From: Larsenimonas rhizosphaerae
GTDB taxonomy: Bacteria; Pseudomonadota; Gammaproteobacteria; Pseudomonadales; Halomonadaceae
DNA: 64,000 bases
Assembly: GCF_023700005.1 (NCBI RefSeq)
Contig: NZ_JAMLJK010000002.1
Location: forward strand, 351,110 to 415,109
Reading direction: 5' to 3'
Positions 9,385-21,692 of the stretch are shown here, in pieces. Each line of letters opens with the position of its first letter. Within the stretch, counting starts at the first letter, position 1. The notes under the pieces are model-generated. The model was not told where the DNA came from and did not search any database. It saw only the letters and a list, made by a program, of their open reading frames with translations. Position numbers and translations under genes: made by a program.

Positions 9385-11160
9385 ATGACCGTGGAAAATG
9401 CACAGCCCGCCGGCGCTCAGTCGTCCTGGGCGATTGAAGAAGAACTACTGGCCTTTTTTGGGCCGGATGCCCTGACCTTTCAGGTGACTCGAACAGCCAT
9501 GCCGGTAGTGTGGGTGGCGCGTGAGCGGCTCGAAGAGGTGATGCAGTTTCTCAAGGGCGTGCGTCAGCCCTACGTGATGCTGTATGACCTGCACGGTGTG
9601 GACGAGCGTCTTCGTACTCACCGTGACGGGCTGCCGGATGCGGATTTCACCGTGTTCTACCAGTTGATGTCGCTGGAGCGCAACAGCGACATCATGGTCA
9701 AGGTGGCATTGTCGGAGCGGGATCTGGTAATTCCCAGCATCGTCAGGCACTACCCCAATGCCAACTGGTACGAGCGGGAAGTGTTTGACATGTTCGGCAT
9801 TGATTTCAGCGGGCATCCGCACATGACCCGCATCCTGATGCCGTCGACCTGGAACGGCCATCCGCTGAGAAAGGATTATCCGGCCAGAGCGACTGAATTC
9901 GACCCCTACAGCATGACGATGGAGGGGCAGGATCAGGCGCAGGAAGCCCTGAAATTCGATCCGGAAGCCTGGGGCATGAAACGTCGTACTGACGATGCCG
10001 ATTTCATGTTTCTGAATCTGGGGCCGAACCACCCTTCAGCTCACGGGGCTTTCCGTATCGTACTGCAGCTGGATGGCGAGGAAATTCTCGATTGCGTGCC
10101 GGATATCGGGTATCACCACCGCGGCGCCGAGAAAATGGCCGAGCGTCAGTCCTGGCACAGCTTTATTCCTTATACCGACCGCATCGATTATACCGGTGGG
10201 GTCATGAATAACCTGCCCTATGTGCTGGCGGTCGAAAAGCTGGCCGGCATTACCGTAACGCCCCGGGCCGAGTTTATTCGGGTCATGATGGCCGAGATGT
10301 TCCGCATCAACTCTCACCTGCTGTTTCTGGGAACATTCCTGCAGGATCTGGGGGCCATGTCGCCTGTCTTCTACGCCTTTACCGATCGTCAGAAGGCCTA
10401 TGAGGTCATCGAGGCCATTACCGGGTTTCGCATGCACCCGGCCTGGTACCGTATCGGTGGCGTAGCTCATGACCTGCCCAATGGCTGGGATCGTCTGATC
10501 CGTGGCTTTATCGACTGGATGCCGGCCCGGCTCGATGAATATGAGCGGGCCATGATGGATAACGCCATCGTGCGCGAACGCACCCGGGATGTGGCCGCCT
10601 ATACCTCAAGGGAAGCCTTTGAGTGGGGTGTGACCGGTCCGAACCTGCGAGCGACCGGAGTGGATTTCGATCTGCGCAAGAAGCGCCCCTATAGTGGTTA
10701 CGAAAAATTCGACTTCGATGTGCCCCTGGCCAGCAATGGTGATGTCTTTGATCGTGGCATGTTGCGGATCGAGGAGATGCGCCAGAGCCTTCGCATCATT
10801 CGTCAGTGCATGGAGCATATGCCTGCCGGTGCCTACAAGGCGGACCATCCGCTGACAACGCCGCCGCCGCGCGAAAAGATGCTGCAGCATATCGAGACGC
10901 TGATTACCCACTTTCTGCAGGTTTCCTGGGGGCCGGTACTCAAGCCCAACGAATCCATGCAAATGATCGAGGCCACCAAGGGGATCAATAGTTATTACCT
11001 TACCAGCGATGGCAGCACCATGAGCTATCGCACTCGAATCAGAACCCCCAGTTACCCGCACCTTCAGCAGATCCCGGCGGTCATGCGGGGGGGCTTTGTC
11101 CCGGATTTGATTGCGCATCTGGGCAGCATCGATTTCGTGATGGCGGATGTGGATCGTTAA
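9385..11160 (+). CDS. nuoCD: NADH-quinone oxidoreductase fused subunit C/D
   Basis: 591 residues. The N-terminal 190 residues are the NuoC (30 kDa) domain, with [20 protein letters not shown]. The rest is NuoD (49 kDa), starting near [18 protein letters not shown], with [15 protein letters not shown] and the C-terminal [13 protein letters not shown]. The HPSAHG/HHRG loops line the quinone pocket. The C-D fusion is as in E. coli and other gammaproteobacteria. Length and ends match the family. Confidence 0.97.
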   Translation: MTVENAQPAGAQSSWAIEEELLAFFGPDALTFQVTRTAMPVVWVARERLEEVMQFLKGVRQPYVMLYDLHGVDERLRTHRDGLPDADFTVFYQLMSLERNSDIMVKVALSERDLVIPSIVRHYPNANWYEREVFDMFGIDFSGHPHMTRILMPSTWNGHPLRKDYPARATEFDPYSMTMEGQDQAQEALKFDPEAWGMKRRTDDADFMFLNLGPNHPSAHGAFRIVLQLDGEEILDCVPDIGYHHRGAEKMAERQSWHSFIPYTDRIDYTGGVMNNLPYVLAVEKLAGITVTPRAEFIRVMMAEMFRINSHLLFLGTFLQDLGAMSPVFYAFTDRQKAYEVIEAITGFRMHPAWYRIGGVAHDLPNGWDRLIRGFIDWMPARLDEYERAMMDNAIVRERTRDVAAYTSREAFEWGVTGPNLRATGVDFDLRKKRPYSGYEKFDFDVPLASNGDVFDRGMLRIEEMRQSLRIIRQCMEHMPAGAYKADHPLTTPPPREKMLQHIETLITHFLQVSWGPVLKPNESMQMIEATKGINSYYLTSDGSTMSYRTRIRTPSYPHLQQIPAVMRGGFVPDLIAHLGSIDFVMADVDR

Positions 11161-11163
11161 GTC

Positions 11164-11688
11164 ATGGACCAGCCAATGAACAAAGACAGCCTGATATTTA
11201 CCGACCGGCCCGGCAGCGACTTTGTGCTGCATGACGATGATCGTCACGCCATCGAGCACGAAATGTCGCATTACGAGAATCCGCGTGCGGCCTCGATCGG
11301 TGCACTCAAGATCGTGCAGAAGCGTCATGGCTGGGTGCCCGACGGGGCCATCTATGCCATCAGCGATGTGCTGGGAATCTCGTCCAGCGACGTTGAAGGG
11401 GTGGCGACCTTTTACAGCCTGATTTTCCGTCAACCAGTGGGGCGCCACGTGATTTTGCTGTGCGACAGCATGACCTGCTACATCAACGGTTACGAATCGG
11501 TGCGCGAAACCCTGAAGGACGCTTTGGGTATTTCCCCTGGCCAAACCACTGCCGACGGGCGTTTCACGCTGTTGCCGGTGTGCTGTCTGGGCAACTGCGA
11601 CAAGGGCCCGGCCATGATGGTTGATGAGCACATCCATGGCCCGGTCAGCCCGGACAACGTCATGCGCCTGCTGGAGGAATACTCATGA
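11164..11688 (+). CDS. nuoE: NADH-quinone oxidoreductase subunit E (cluster N1a)
   Basis: 174 residues of thioredoxin-like [2Fe-2S] type. The ligands are in CDSMTC and CCLGNC, the usual C-x4-C...C-x3-C arrangement for N1a. The stop overlaps the nuoF start by 4 nt (ATGA), consistent with translational coupling. The first ATG (11164) is 3 bp after the nuoCD stop; a second in-frame ATG at 11176 is possible. Confidence 0.95.
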   Translation: MDQPMNKDSLIFTDRPGSDFVLHDDDRHAIEHEMSHYENPRAASIGALKIVQKRHGWVPDGAIYAISDVLGISSSDVEGVATFYSLIFRQPVGRHVILLCDSMTCYINGYESVRETLKDALGISPGQTTADGRFTLLPVCCLGNCDKGPAMMVDEHIHGPVSPDNVMRLLEEYS

Positions 11689-13043
11689 GTGCGAGCCCCT
11701 TTGCCTCATTCGGCACCATCAATGCCATGCCACGTGCAGCTGAAACCCATCCGCTGACCTGGCGTTTGCGTGATGACGGTGCCGTGGTCGGCCTGGATGA
11801 ATACCGAAACAAGGATGGTTACGAGGGCGCGCGCAAGGCGCTCGACATGAAGGCTGATGATATTGCCGGACTGGTCAAGGAAGCAGGCCTCAAGGGGCGC
11901 GGCGGCGCCGGCTTTCCTGCCGGGGTTAAATGGAGCCTGACGGCCAGGGGCGAAGAAATGCCCCGGGGCTATGTGGTCTGCAACGCCGATGAAATGGAGC
12001 CCAACACCTACAAGGATCGCATGTTGATGGAGCAGCTGCCCCATCTGCTGATCGAGGGCATGATCATCTCGGCGCTCGCCAACAACTCCTTCCGAGGGTA
12101 CATCTTCCTGCGCGGTGAATATGTCGATGCCGCCAGAAGTCTGGAGGAGGCGCTGGTCGAGGCGCGTGAGGCCGGGATTCTGGGCACTCACGTGCTGGGC
12201 AGCGACTTTGACTTTGATATCTTTCTGCATACCGGCGCCGGTCGCTATATCTGTGGCGAGGAAACCGCGCTGATCAATTCTCTGGAAGGTCGGCGTGCCA
12301 ATCCGCGTTCCAAGCCGCCCTTTCCCGGCCAGAGTGGGGCCTGGGGCAAGCCCACGGTCGTCAATAACGTTGAAACCCTGTGCAATGCGCCCTCGATTCT
12401 TGCCAACGGCAAGGACTGGTATCTGGGCCTGGCGCTTGAAGGCAGTGATGACGGCGGTACCAAACTGTTCGGCTTCACGGGGCAGGTCAATAACCCGGGG
12501 CTCTGGGAACTGCCGCTGGGCACGACGGCCCGTGAGATTTTCGAAGACTACGCCCAGGGCATGAAGTCCGGTTATCAGTTGAAGGCCTGGCAACCCGGCG
12601 GTGCCGGCACCGGCTTCTTGCTGCCGGAACATCTGTCGGCGCAAATGTGCTCCAACGGCATCGGTGAAGTCGGTACGCGGATGGGAACGGGGCTTTCCCT
12701 GGCGATCGATCACACCGTCAGCATGGTGTCACTGCTCAGAAACATGGAAGAGTTCTTTGCCCGCGAGTCCTGTGGCTGGTGCACCCCATGCCGTGATGGT
12801 CTGCCCTGGACCGTTCGCATCCTGCGCTCGCTGGAGCGTGGCGAGGGTGAGCAGGGCGATATCGAGATACTCGAGGAGCTGACCGGCAAGCTGGGGCCGG
12901 GAAAAACCTTCTGCGCGCACGCACCGGGGGCCATCGAGCCGCTGGGCAGTGCCATTCAGTATTTCCGTGACGAATTCGAACAAGGCATCAACCACCCGAA
13001 GCGGGAAGCGCACGGTGAGCCGATTCCGGTGGGATCCGTATAA
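11685..13043 (+). CDS. nuoF: NADH-quinone oxidoreductase subunit F (NADH/FMN, cluster N3)
   Basis: 452 residues. [15 protein letters not shown] is the NADH-binding glycine loop and [19 protein letters not shown] the FMN-binding segment. [12 protein letters not shown] plus a downstream Cys (FCAHAPGA) bind the [4Fe-4S] cluster N3. This is the electron entry point of complex I. Start overlaps the nuoE stop. Confidence 0.97.
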   Translation: MSASPFASFGTINAMPRAAETHPLTWRLRDDGAVVGLDEYRNKDGYEGARKALDMKADDIAGLVKEAGLKGRGGAGFPAGVKWSLTARGEEMPRGYVVCNADEMEPNTYKDRMLMEQLPHLLIEGMIISALANNSFRGYIFLRGEYVDAARSLEEALVEAREAGILGTHVLGSDFDFDIFLHTGAGRYICGEETALINSLEGRRANPRSKPPFPGQSGAWGKPTVVNNVETLCNAPSILANGKDWYLGLALEGSDDGGTKLFGFTGQVNNPGLWELPLGTTAREIFEDYAQGMKSGYQLKAWQPGGAGTGFLLPEHLSAQMCSNGIGEVGTRMGTGLSLAIDHTVSMVSLLRNMEEFFARESCGWCTPCRDGLPWTVRILRSLERGEGEQGDIEILEELTGKLGPGKTFCAHAPGAIEPLGSAIQYFRDEFEQGINHPKREAHGEPIPVGSV

Positions 13044-13127
13044 GCCGGTTATGCCGCCCGCAAGGGCAGACCGTTTTTTGACTTGAGCCGCCCGGTACGC
13101 CGGGCATGAGGATGGGAATAACACGCC

Positions 13128-15854
13128 ATGGCAACCATTCATGTCGACGGCAAGAAGTATGAGGTAGACGGCAGCGATAACCTGCTGCACGCCTGTCTCT
13201 CGCTGGGGCTTGATATCCCCTATTTCTGCTGGCATCCCGCGCTTGGCAGCGTCGGGGCATGCCGCCAGTGCGCCGTCAAGCAGTACAAGGATGCCGACGA
13301 CACGCGGGGCACGCTGGTAATGTCCTGCATGGCGCCGATTTCGGACGACAGCTACATCTCGATCGAGGATGACGAGGCAAGGGAGTTTCGTGCCAGTGTG
13401 GTGGAGTGGCTGATGGCCAACCACCCGCATGACTGTCCGGTATGCGAGGAGGGGGGGCATTGCCACCTCCAGGACATGACGGTCATGACCGGTCACGATA
13501 CCCGTCGTTATCGCTTCACCAAGCGTACCCACAAGAACCAGTATCTTGGGCCGTTCATTGCCCATGAGATGAACCGGTGCATCACATGCTATCGCTGCGT
13601 CCGGTTTTATCAGGATTACGCCGGCGGCGAGGATCTGGGGGCCTTCGGGGCGCACAATAATATCTACTTCGGACGAACCACCGAAGGGGTGCTTGAAAGC
13701 GAGTTTGCCGGCAATCTGACGGAAGTATGCCCGACAGGCGTGTTTACCGATCGCACTCACTCTGATCACTACACCCGTAAATGGGACATGCAGTTTGCGC
13801 CAAGCATCTGCCACCAGTGCTCGAGCGGCTGCAATATCAGCCCGGGAGAGCGCTATGGTGAAGTGCGGCGGATAGAAAACCGGTACAACGGCGACGTTAA
13901 CCACTACTTTCTGTGTGATCGCGGCCGGTTCGGGTATGGCTATGTCAACCGGGAAGACCGTCCTCGCCAGCCTGAAGTGCGGGATAGTAGTGCCGTCCGT
14001 CAGGTGTCAGTGGATCATGCCCTTGATACCGGTGCTGACCGGCTTCGGCAGTCCTCGCGTACCATCGGTATTGGTTCGCCACGAGCCAGCCTCGAAAGTA
14101 ATTACGCGCTTCGTGAGCTGGTGGGTGCCGAACACTTTTCCGTGGGTATGCCGCGTGCCGAGCTCGAACGGCAGCAGCTGATGTACCGCATTCTGAAGGA
14201 GGGGGCACTTCCGACGCCCTCGCTTCGCGAGATCGAAGAGCACGACGCCGTTATCATTCTGGGGGAAGACCTGACCCAGACAGCAGCCCGTGAGGCGCTG
14301 GCCGTGCGTCAGGTGGCCAATGGCAAGCGTACGGAGCTTGCGCATGCCAACAAGATCCCCGAATGGAATTACAACGCCGCTGAAACCCTGGCTCAGGGGC
14401 GCAAGTTGCCGGTATTTGTGGCCACACCTGCTGAAACCAGGCTGGATGATATTGCGGTCCAGACCTTCCGCGGCACGGCAGACCAGATTGCGCGGCTGGG
14501 ATGTGCCCTCGCTCACGGACTGGATGGTAATGCACCAGCGGTCGACTCTCTCACGGAGGCCGAACAGGCACTGATCTCGCAGTTGGTGGATGTCATCGAC
14601 CAGTCCAGACGGCCCCTGCTTGTGTCGGGGGGTAGCCTTGAATCCGTGGCCGTTCTTGAGGCCACAGCCAACCTGGCCCGCGCCCTTCGACATCGTGACA
14701 AGCAGGCATCACTTCGACTGATCAGCGGTGAAGCCAACAGCACAGGCCTGGCAATGATGGGTGGGTTGTCGCTTGAAGACGCGCTGGCCAGCGTTGACGG
14801 CGATACCACGCTGATCGTGGTCGAGAATGACCTCTACCAGCGGTTGCCGCGAGCTGCTGTTGATCAGGCGCTGGGTCAGGCGGCCACCCTGGTGGTGATG
14901 GATCACCAGCGCACCGAGACCTTTGAGCGCGCAGATATCGGCCTGCCGGCAGCCTCCTTTGCAGAAGCCGACGGCACCCTCGTCAACCATGAAGGCCGCG
15001 CCCAGCGCTTCTTCCAGGTATACCAGCCGGATTATTACCGTCCGGGCGATCTGACCCATGAAAGCTGGCGCTGGCTGCATGCGTTGCATACCACGCGTGA
15101 ACGGCGTGATGTGGACTGGACTCAGCTCGATGAGGTCACCCTGCACTGTGCGAAGGCGTTGCCTCAGTTTGAGGGCATTGAAAGCGCAGCCCCCAGCGCT
15201 TCGTTTCGGATCAAGGGGCAGAAGATTGCCCGGATGCCTCATCGCTCCAGCGGCCGTACGGCCATGCGCGCCAATATCAGTGTGCATGAACCGCGCACGC
15301 CCCAGGATAGAGATACGGCCCTGGCTTTCTCGATGGAGGGGTATAGCGGGTATGCCGAGCCGCGTGGCGAAGTCCCCTTTGCCTGGGCGCCGGGCTGGAA
15401 CTCTCCTCAGGCCTGGAACAAGTTTCAGGACGAGGTGGGCGGCCATCTGACCGCTGGGGATCCGGGGATTCGGCTCATTACGCACCAGCCTGATGCCGGG
15501 CTCGCATATTTTACGCCGGCTGCACCGGCGCGCCGGTGTGAGGCAGGGGAATGGCAGTTGACGCCCCTGCACCAGCTGTTCGGCAGTGATCCGATGTCGG
15601 CACGGGCCGAACCCATTCAGGAGCGTATGGTGGAGGCGTTTGTGGCGGTCAATGCCGCCGGCCTCAGGGATCTGGCGGTCGAGCAGGGCAGTTTGATGAC
15701 GGTTCAGCTGGACAGTGTGCGCTTTTCGCTGCCGGTACGCGTCAGCCGTGACCTGCCCGATGGTGTCGCCGGCCTGCCGGTCGGACTGCCCGGCGTACCG
15801 GCCGGGATCGACTTTGCCACGCGCGTAACGCTGACGCAGGAGGGCCGCGCATGA
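13128..15854 (+). CDS. nuoG: NADH-quinone oxidoreductase subunit G
   Basis: 908 residues, the same length as E. coli NuoG. The N-terminal [2Fe-2S] N1b ligands are Cys34, Cys45, Cys48 and Cys67. [16 protein letters not shown] and [10 protein letters not shown] bind N5/N4. ICHQCSSGC followed by a later Cys (FLCDRGRFG) forms the extra cluster N7 found in gammaproteobacterial complex I. The rest is the molybdopterin-oxidoreductase-like fold without cofactor. It is preceded by an 84-bp gap after nuoF, the longest inside the operon, holding two small hairpins. The stop overlaps nuoH by 4 nt. Confidence 0.97.
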   Translation: MATIHVDGKKYEVDGSDNLLHACLSLGLDIPYFCWHPALGSVGACRQCAVKQYKDADDTRGTLVMSCMAPISDDSYISIEDDEAREFRASVVEWLMANHPHDCPVCEEGGHCHLQDMTVMTGHDTRRYRFTKRTHKNQYLGPFIAHEMNRCITCYRCVRFYQDYAGGEDLGAFGAHNNIYFGRTTEGVLESEFAGNLTEVCPTGVFTDRTHSDHYTRKWDMQFAPSICHQCSSGCNISPGERYGEVRRIENRYNGDVNHYFLCDRGRFGYGYVNREDRPRQPEVRDSSAVRQVSVDHALDTGADRLRQSSRTIGIGSPRASLESNYALRELVGAEHFSVGMPRAELERQQLMYRILKEGALPTPSLREIEEHDAVIILGEDLTQTAAREALAVRQVANGKRTELAHANKIPEWNYNAAETLAQGRKLPVFVATPAETRLDDIAVQTFRGTADQIARLGCALAHGLDGNAPAVDSLTEAEQALISQLVDVIDQSRRPLLVSGGSLESVAVLEATANLARALRHRDKQASLRLISGEANSTGLAMMGGLSLEDALASVDGDTTLIVVENDLYQRLPRAAVDQALGQAATLVVMDHQRTETFERADIGLPAASFAEADGTLVNHEGRAQRFFQVYQPDYYRPGDLTHESWRWLHALHTTRERRDVDWTQLDEVTLHCAKALPQFEGIESAAPSASFRIKGQKIARMPHRSSGRTAMRANISVHEPRTPQDRDTALAFSMEGYSGYAEPRGEVPFAWAPGWNSPQAWNKFQDEVGGHLTAGDPGIRLITHQPDAGLAYFTPAAPARRCEAGEWQLTPLHQLFGSDPMSARAEPIQERMVEAFVAVNAAGLRDLAVEQGSLMTVQLDSVRFSLPVRVSRDLPDGVAGLPVGLPGVPAGIDFATRVTLTQEGRA

Positions 15855-16837
15855 GCTGGCTGACGCCTACGGTGATCGATACCGTCATTGCTGTTGTTCA
15901 GGCCATCGTCATCCTGTTGGCGGCGGTGGTATCCGGGGCGCTGTTGAGTTTTGTCGAGCGCCGGCTGCTTGGGTGGTGGCAGGACCGATATGGCCCGAAC
16001 CGGGTTGGCCCTTTCGGCTCCCTGCAGCTGGCTGCCGATATGCTGAAGATGTTCTTCAAGGAAGACTGGATCCCAGTCTTTGCCGACAGGAAAATCTTTA
16101 CGCTGGCGCCGGTTATCGCGATGGCATCGCTTCTGTTGTCGTTCATGATTATTCCGATTACGCCGGGCTGGGGCGTCGCTGACCTGAATGTGGGCCTGCT
16201 GTTCTTTTTTGCCATGGCCGGGGTGAACGTATATGCAGTGCTGTTCGCCGGTTATGCCAGCGCCAACAAGTACGCCCTGCTGGGTGCCTTGCGTGCATCG
16301 GCGCAGACGCTGTCCTATGAAGTGTTCATGGGGCTTTCATTGATGGGGGTAGTGGCCATGGCCGGTACTTTCAACATGCGCGATATCGTCACCGCTCAGG
16401 CGGACATGTGGAATATCATCCCTCAGTTCTTCGGATTTTGTACCTTTCTGATTGCCGGTGTGGCAGTCACGCACCGCTCTCCGTTTGACCAGCCGGAAGC
16501 CGAGCAGGAGCTGTCCGATGGGTATCACATCGAATACTCCGGCATGAAATGGGGCATGTTTTTCGTCGGGGAATACATCGGTGTGGTGCTGATTTCGGCG
16601 CTGATCGCCACGCTGTTCTTCGGTGGCTGGACAGGGCCGTGGTTGCCGCCCATCGTGTGGTTTTTGCTCAAGACCGGCTTTTTCATCATGTTGTTTGTCC
16701 TGTTCAGGGCCGCGCTGCCGCGTCCGCGTTATGACCGTGTCATGAGCTTTGGCTGGAAATTCTGCCTGCCACTGACGTTGATCAATCTACTCGTGACCGG
16801 AGCGGTGATTCTTCTCAACGCCCCGGCCACATCGTAA
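15851..16837 (+). CDS. nuoH: NADH-quinone oxidoreductase subunit H
   Basis: 328 residues with eight hydrophobic helices. The quinone-proximal loop [21 protein letters not shown] and the acidic loop [27 protein letters not shown] are the family signatures. This is the membrane subunit joining the peripheral arm to the proton pumps; Glu/Asp residues in these loops form the E-channel. Confidence 0.97.
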   Translation: MSWLTPTVIDTVIAVVQAIVILLAAVVSGALLSFVERRLLGWWQDRYGPNRVGPFGSLQLAADMLKMFFKEDWIPVFADRKIFTLAPVIAMASLLLSFMIIPITPGWGVADLNVGLLFFFAMAGVNVYAVLFAGYASANKYALLGALRASAQTLSYEVFMGLSLMGVVAMAGTFNMRDIVTAQADMWNIIPQFFGFCTFLIAGVAVTHRSPFDQPEAEQELSDGYHIEYSGMKWGMFFVGEYIGVVLISALIATLFFGGWTGPWLPPIVWFLLKTGFFIMLFVLFRAALPRPRYDRVMSFGWKFCLPLTLINLLVTGAVILLNAPATS

Positions 16838-16850
16838 GGGGGGACACGGC

Positions 16851-17390
16851 ATGATCATGAAAGTACTTGCCGGGACCTGGTCGCAGCTGCGCACGCTCGG
16901 CATGGTCTTTATGCACGGGTTTCGCAAGCGCGAAACGCTTCAGTACCCGGAAGAGCCGGTGTATCTGCCCCCTCGTTACCGTGGGCGTATCGTACTGACC
17001 CGTGACCCGGACGGTGAGGAGCGCTGCGTTGCCTGCAACCTGTGCGCGGTAGCCTGCCCGGTAGGCTGTATTTCCCTGCAGAAGGGAGAGAAGGAGGATG
17101 GGCGGTGGTACCCCGAGTTTTTCCGCATCAATTTCTCGCGCTGCATTTTCTGTGGTCTGTGCGAGGAGGCCTGCCCTACCTCGGCGATCCAGTTGACGCC
17201 TGATTTCGAGTTGGGTGAGTACAACCGTCAGGAGCTGGTCTACGAGAAGGAAGATCTGCTGATATCAGGGCCCGGCAAGGATCATAACTATAATTTCTAC
17301 CGGGTTGCCGGGATGGAAATTGCCGGCAAGGGCAAGGGTGAGGCGCAAAACGAGGCTGAGCCCATTGACGTCAAATCATTGTTGCCGTGA
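16851..17390 (+). CDS. nuoI: NADH-quinone oxidoreductase subunit I (clusters N6a/N6b)
   Basis: 179 residues. Two [4Fe-4S] motifs, [15 protein letters not shown] and [12 protein letters not shown], carry electrons towards N2. The rest ([20 protein letters not shown], and the C-terminal [10 protein letters not shown]) matches E. coli NuoI. A second ATG two codons in (MKVLAG) is an equally good start. GGGGGACACGGC lies upstream. Confidence 0.97.
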   Translation: MIMKVLAGTWSQLRTLGMVFMHGFRKRETLQYPEEPVYLPPRYRGRIVLTRDPDGEERCVACNLCAVACPVGCISLQKGEKEDGRWYPEFFRINFSRCIFCGLCEEACPTSAIQLTPDFELGEYNRQELVYEKEDLLISGPGKDHNYNFYRVAGMEIAGKGKGEAQNEAEPIDVKSLLP

Positions 17391-17413
17391 TCACAGACCA
17401 AGGAAACTAGCCC

Positions 17414-17974
17414 GTGGAATATGCCTTTTATATTGCGGCGGCCGTAGCGGTGCTGTCGACACTCAGGGTCGTCACCAGTATCAATGCCGTGCATGCGCTT
17501 TTGTATCTGATCGTCTCGCTGATTGCGGTCGCCATGGTGTTCTTTGCTCTGGGAGCCCCCTTCGCCGGCGTGCTTGAAATCATCGTTTATGCCGGTGCCA
17601 TCATGGTGCTTTTTGTCTTTGTCGTGATGATGCTCAATCTGGGGCAGGCATCCGTTGAACAGGAAAAGAGCTGGTTCAATCCCAGGATGTGGGTTGGGCC
17701 CTCGGTGATGGTGGCCGTGATGTTGATCGTGATGCTGGTGGCGCTGTTTGAAAGTCCGGGAACAGGCATGATTACCGGTGAGCTGATTGACGCCAAGATG
17801 GTGGGCAAGGCGCTTTATGGCCCATATGTACTGATGGTCGAGCTGGCCTCCATGCTGCTGCTGGCTGGTGTAATTACGGCCTATCATCTGGGCCGGGATG
17901 ACTCGATGCGGCCGACCCGCGAGATGAATGAGCCCAAACAGCGCCTTTCACATGATCACCGGGGGACACGATGA
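17414..17974 (+). CDS. nuoJ: NADH-quinone oxidoreductase subunit J
   Basis: 186 residues, five transmembrane helices. [20 protein letters not shown] contains the pi-bulge helix important for coupling. GTG start (GTG GAA TAT GCC) preceded by AAGGAAAC; MEYAFYI aligns with MEFAFYI of E. coli NuoJ. Overlaps nuoK by 4 nt. Confidence 0.96.
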   Translation: MEYAFYIAAAVAVLSTLRVVTSINAVHALLYLIVSLIAVAMVFFALGAPFAGVLEIIVYAGAIMVLFVFVVMMLNLGQASVEQEKSWFNPRMWVGPSVMVAVMLIVMLVALFESPGTGMITGELIDAKMVGKALYGPYVLMVELASMLLLAGVITAYHLGRDDSMRPTREMNEPKQRLSHDHRGTR

Positions 17975-18279
17975 ACGGATTACCCGTCGAACATGGCCTT
18001 GTGCTGGCCTCGATCCTGTTTGTAATCGGTTTGGCCGGTCTTATGGTCCGTCGCAACATGCTGTTTGTGTTGATGTGCCTGGAGATCATGATGAATGCCG
18101 CCGCGCTGGCGTTTATTGTCGGTGGCACGCGCTGGCAGCAGCCGGACGGCCAGATCATGTTCATCATGGTGATTACGCTGGCTGCCGCTGAAGCCAGCAT
18201 CGGTCTTGCCCTGCTGATTCAACTATACCGCCGCTTCAGGACCCTGGATATTGACCAGGTAAGCGAGATGAAAGGATGA
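17971..18279 (+). CDS. nuoK: NADH-quinone oxidoreductase subunit K
   Basis: 102 residues, three transmembrane helices. The family's two buried glutamates are seen in [10 protein letters not shown] and [12 protein letters not shown]. MrpC-like proton-path subunit. Overlaps both neighbours by 4 nt. Confidence 0.96.
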   Translation: MNGLPVEHGLVLASILFVIGLAGLMVRRNMLFVLMCLEIMMNAAALAFIVGGTRWQQPDGQIMFIMVITLAAAEASIGLALLIQLYRRFRTLDIDQVSEMKG

Positions 18280-20132
18280 CGTTACTTCCTCTGGTCTTTA
18301 TCTGTCCGCTGGTGGGGGCGCTGCTGCTGGCATTTCTGCGGGGCATGCCCCAGCGTCTGGCGGCGCTGATTGGTGTGGGCTCCATTGCCCTGTCTGCACT
18401 GTCTGTCGCCGTTATCGCCGTGACGTACCTTGGGGGTGATCACACGCCGGTCACCGTGACGCTCTGGCAGTGGATCTCCGTTGGCGATTTCACGCCGCGT
18501 TTTTCCCTCTATGTCGACGGTCTGACGATTACGATGCTGGGTGTGATTACCGGCGTCGGCTTTCTGATTCATTTGTTTGCGTCCTGGTACATGACCGAAG
18601 ATCTGAAGGACGCCACCGGCTATCTCTATACCCGCTTCTTTGCCTACATGAATCTGTTCGTGTTCAGCATGCTGCTGCTGGTGCTGGCGGATAATCTGAT
18701 GCTGTTGTATCTGGGCTGGGAAGGGGTTGGCCTGTGCAGCTATCTACTGATCGGGTATTACTACCGTGACCTGGACAATGCCAGGGCGGCGTTCAAGGCG
18801 TTTATCGTGACGCGGGTGGGGGATGTGTTTCTCGCCATCGGCATGTTCATCTTGTATGCCCGGTTCCAGACGCTGGATATCCAGACGTTGCTGGCTCTGG
18901 CGCCGGAGGCCTGGAGCAAGGGCGACATGATGGCGGAGCTGGCAGCATTGATGCTGCTGGGCGGCGCGGTGGGCAAATCGGCCCAGTTGCCACTGCAGAC
19001 CTGGCTTGCCGATGCGATGGCCGGTCCGACGCCGGTATCGGCCTTGATTCACGCTGCCACGATGGTGACGGCCGGGGTCTATCTGATTGCCCGGACGCAC
19101 GTGATTTTCGAGCTGGCACCGATGACGCTGGGTCTGGTGGGCATTGTCGGGGCGCTGACGCTTCTGATTGCCGGGCTGTCCGCTCTGGCGCAGACCGATA
19201 TCAAGCGGGTTCTGGCCTACTCGACCATGAGTCAGATCGGCTACATGTTCCTGGCGTTGGGTGTTCAGGCCTGGGATGCGGCCATCTTTCACCTGATGAT
19301 TCATGCCTTCTTCAAGGCGCTTTTATTCCTGACGTCCGGGTCGGTGATCATCGCCTGCCACCATGAGCAGAACATGTTCAGAATGGGCGGGTTGAGAAAA
19401 CCACTCAAGCTGGCCTATGCCTGCTTTCTGGTGGGCGGGTCGGCGCTGGCGGCACTGCCTCTGGTCACGGCCGGGTTTTACTCCAAGGATGAAATTCTCT
19501 GGCTGTCGTTCGCTTCCGGACATGAAGTGCTGTGGGCCTTTGGCCTGATGGGTGCGTTCCTGACCTCGGTTTATACCTTCCGCATGATCTTTATCGTGTT
19601 TCACGGGGAGGAGAAAACCAGGGCGCATGCTCCGCACGGACTGGCGCATCATCTACCGCTGGTCGTATTGCTGGTGCTGTCGACCTTTATCGGTGCCTTC
19701 ATTCATCCGCCATTGGCCGGCGTACTGCCGGCATCGCCGGAGGGAGATGCCGAGGGGCTGCAACTTGTGCTGGAAGTGGTGTCTTCCATCGTGGCCATTC
19801 TGGGGCTGGGTATCGCGGCAGCTCTGTTTCTGGGACGTCGTCGATTGGTCAGTGCGCTGGTCAAAACGGACATCGGCCGTACGGGCTGGCATTTCCTTCA
19901 TAATGCCTTCGCGTTTGATCAGCTTTACAACATGCTGTTTGTAAAGCCCTTTCTGGCCATTGCCTGGTTGCATCGGGTGGATTGGATCAATGCGCTGGTC
20001 AATATCTGGCCATGGCTTGCAAAGCAGGCTCACCGTGGACTGTCGGCCAGTCAGACCGGTCGGATCCGCTGGTACGCCGGTTCAATAACCGCAGGGGCGA
20101 CCATCATGCTGGCGCTGCTGGTCCTCGGATAA
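18276..20132 (+). CDS. nuoL: NADH-quinone oxidoreductase subunit L (antiporter-like)
   Basis: 618 residues, about 15-16 transmembrane helices including the long C-terminal lateral helix region. Signatures include [18 protein letters not shown] (with the key Glu), the central Lys in [20 protein letters not shown], and a following His/Lys-rich stretch ([10 protein letters not shown]). Distal proton-pumping subunit. Confidence 0.97.
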   Translation: MTLLPLVFICPLVGALLLAFLRGMPQRLAALIGVGSIALSALSVAVIAVTYLGGDHTPVTVTLWQWISVGDFTPRFSLYVDGLTITMLGVITGVGFLIHLFASWYMTEDLKDATGYLYTRFFAYMNLFVFSMLLLVLADNLMLLYLGWEGVGLCSYLLIGYYYRDLDNARAAFKAFIVTRVGDVFLAIGMFILYARFQTLDIQTLLALAPEAWSKGDMMAELAALMLLGGAVGKSAQLPLQTWLADAMAGPTPVSALIHAATMVTAGVYLIARTHVIFELAPMTLGLVGIVGALTLLIAGLSALAQTDIKRVLAYSTMSQIGYMFLALGVQAWDAAIFHLMIHAFFKALLFLTSGSVIIACHHEQNMFRMGGLRKPLKLAYACFLVGGSALAALPLVTAGFYSKDEILWLSFASGHEVLWAFGLMGAFLTSVYTFRMIFIVFHGEEKTRAHAPHGLAHHLPLVVLLVLSTFIGAFIHPPLAGVLPASPEGDAEGLQLVLEVVSSIVAILGLGIAAALFLGRRRLVSALVKTDIGRTGWHFLHNAFAFDQLYNMLFVKPFLAIAWLHRVDWINALVNIWPWLAKQAHRGLSASQTGRIRWYAGSITAGATIMLALLVLG

Positions 20133-20155
20133 CGACATAAGGAAACGTGAACGTC

Positions 20156-21685
20156 ATGATCCTGCCTTTGCTCATACTCATCCCGTTTATCGGCGGCTTT
20201 CTGTGCTGGCAGACCGAACGCTTCGGGGTAAAACCGCCCCGCGTGATTGCGCTGATTACCATGCTGCTGGAGCTTGGTATTGCGCTTGGCCTGTGGTGGC
20301 ACGGCGAATACCAGCTCGATGGTGTCATCGGTGATACTCCGAACTGGGTGCTTGAATTCCATGCGCCCTGGATCGATCGATTCGGCATCAGCTTTCATCT
20401 TGCCCTGGATGGCCTGTCGCTGATCATGATCATGCTGACCGGGTTTCTGGGCGTGCTGGCGGTTACCTGTTCCTGGGCTGAAATTACACGGCGGGTTGGT
20501 TTTTTTCACCTGAACCTGCTGTGGATCATCGGGGCTGTGGTCGGCATCTTCCTGTCGGTAGATCTATTTTTGTTCTTCTTCTTCTGGGAAATGATGCTGG
20601 TGCCGATGTATTTCCTGATCGCGCTGTGGGGACACAGTGGATCGAAGGGGAATTCCCGTGTCCGTGCGGCAATGAAGTTCTTTATTTATACCCAGGCGTC
20701 GGGCCTGTTGATGCTGGTGTCGATTCTGGGGCTGGTCTTCATGCATTACCTGCAGACCGACGTATTTACGTTCGATTATGCGGCGCTGAAGGACACCACC
20801 CTGTCCGAGCCGGCCGCCATGCTGTTGATGCTGGGCTTTTTCATTGCCTTTGCCGTCAAGCTGCCGGTGGTGCCACTGCATGGCTGGCTGCCTGATGCGC
20901 ATGCCCAGGCGCCTACGGCCGGCAGTGTGGATCTGGCCGGAATCCTTTTGAAAACGGCTGCCTACGGCATGCTGCGCTTTCTGATGCCCATGTTCCCCGA
21001 GGCGGCGATGCAGTTTGCGCCGATCGCGATGGGGCTGGGGCTGGTGGGCATCTTTTACGGTGCGGCCATGGCGTTTTCCCAGACGGACATCAAGCGCCTG
21101 ATTGCCTGTTCGAGCATTTCACACATGGGATTTGTTCTGATCGGGATCTTCTCCAATAGCCTGCTGGCCCTGCAGGGCGTTATCGCCCTGATGGTGGCTC
21201 ACGCCTTTTCCTCGGCAGGATTGTTCATCATCAGCGGTCAACTGTACGAGCGGCTGCACACCCGGGACATGCGCGAGATGGGCGGTCTGTTCGGCAAGCT
21301 GGGCGCTCTGCCGGGATTTGCACTGGTGTTTGTGATGGCGACACTCGGTATGCCGGGAACGGGCAACTTCATCGGGGAATTCCTGATTCTGTTCGGAGCC
21401 TTTGAGGTAGAACCCTGGGTGGTGGTGGTCGCAAGTATCGGGCTGGTGCTGGCCGCGATCTATTCGTTGATCCTGATGCAGCGTGTGTACTTCGGCGCAG
21501 CCAAAAGCGAGGCTACCTATCGGGGACTGGATACACGCGAGTATCTGATGCTGCTGTTGCTGTTTGTGCTGACGGTGGTTGTCGGATTTTTCCCGCAGTT
21601 GCTGCTGGGCGTTACCGAGCATGCCATGAGCGAGATCCAGACCTGGGTCGCGACTGCCACCACTCCCTTGTCTTCAACACTGTAG
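20156..21685 (+). CDS. nuoM: NADH-quinone oxidoreductase subunit M (antiporter-like)
   Basis: About 509 residues, 14 transmembrane helices. [19 protein letters not shown] carries the conserved Glu, and [22 protein letters not shown] the conserved Lys. The ATG at 20156 gives [14 protein letters not shown], aligning with the E. coli start [18 protein letters not shown] at 20147 is in frame, but AAGGAA (20139-20144) lies only 2 nt before it. Proton-pumping subunit. Confidence 0.96.
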   Translation: MILPLLILIPFIGGFLCWQTERFGVKPPRVIALITMLLELGIALGLWWHGEYQLDGVIGDTPNWVLEFHAPWIDRFGISFHLALDGLSLIMIMLTGFLGVLAVTCSWAEITRRVGFFHLNLLWIIGAVVGIFLSVDLFLFFFFWEMMLVPMYFLIALWGHSGSKGNSRVRAAMKFFIYTQASGLLMLVSILGLVFMHYLQTDVFTFDYAALKDTTLSEPAAMLLMLGFFIAFAVKLPVVPLHGWLPDAHAQAPTAGSVDLAGILLKTAAYGMLRFLMPMFPEAAMQFAPIAMGLGLVGIFYGAAMAFSQTDIKRLIACSSISHMGFVLIGIFSNSLLALQGVIALMVAHAFSSAGLFIISGQLYERLHTRDMREMGGLFGKLGALPGFALVFVMATLGMPGTGNFIGEFLILFGAFEVEPWVVVVASIGLVLAAIYSLILMQRVYFGAAKSEATYRGLDTREYLMLLLLFVLTVVVGFFPQLLLGVTEHAMSEIQTWVATATTPLSSTL

Positions 21686-21692
21686 GGCCGCC

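Noticed and set aside
12729..13904. 391-codon antisense frame across nuoF-nuoG
   Set aside because: Spans two well-supported genes on the opposite strand and the gap between them; no ribosome site or recognisable domain.
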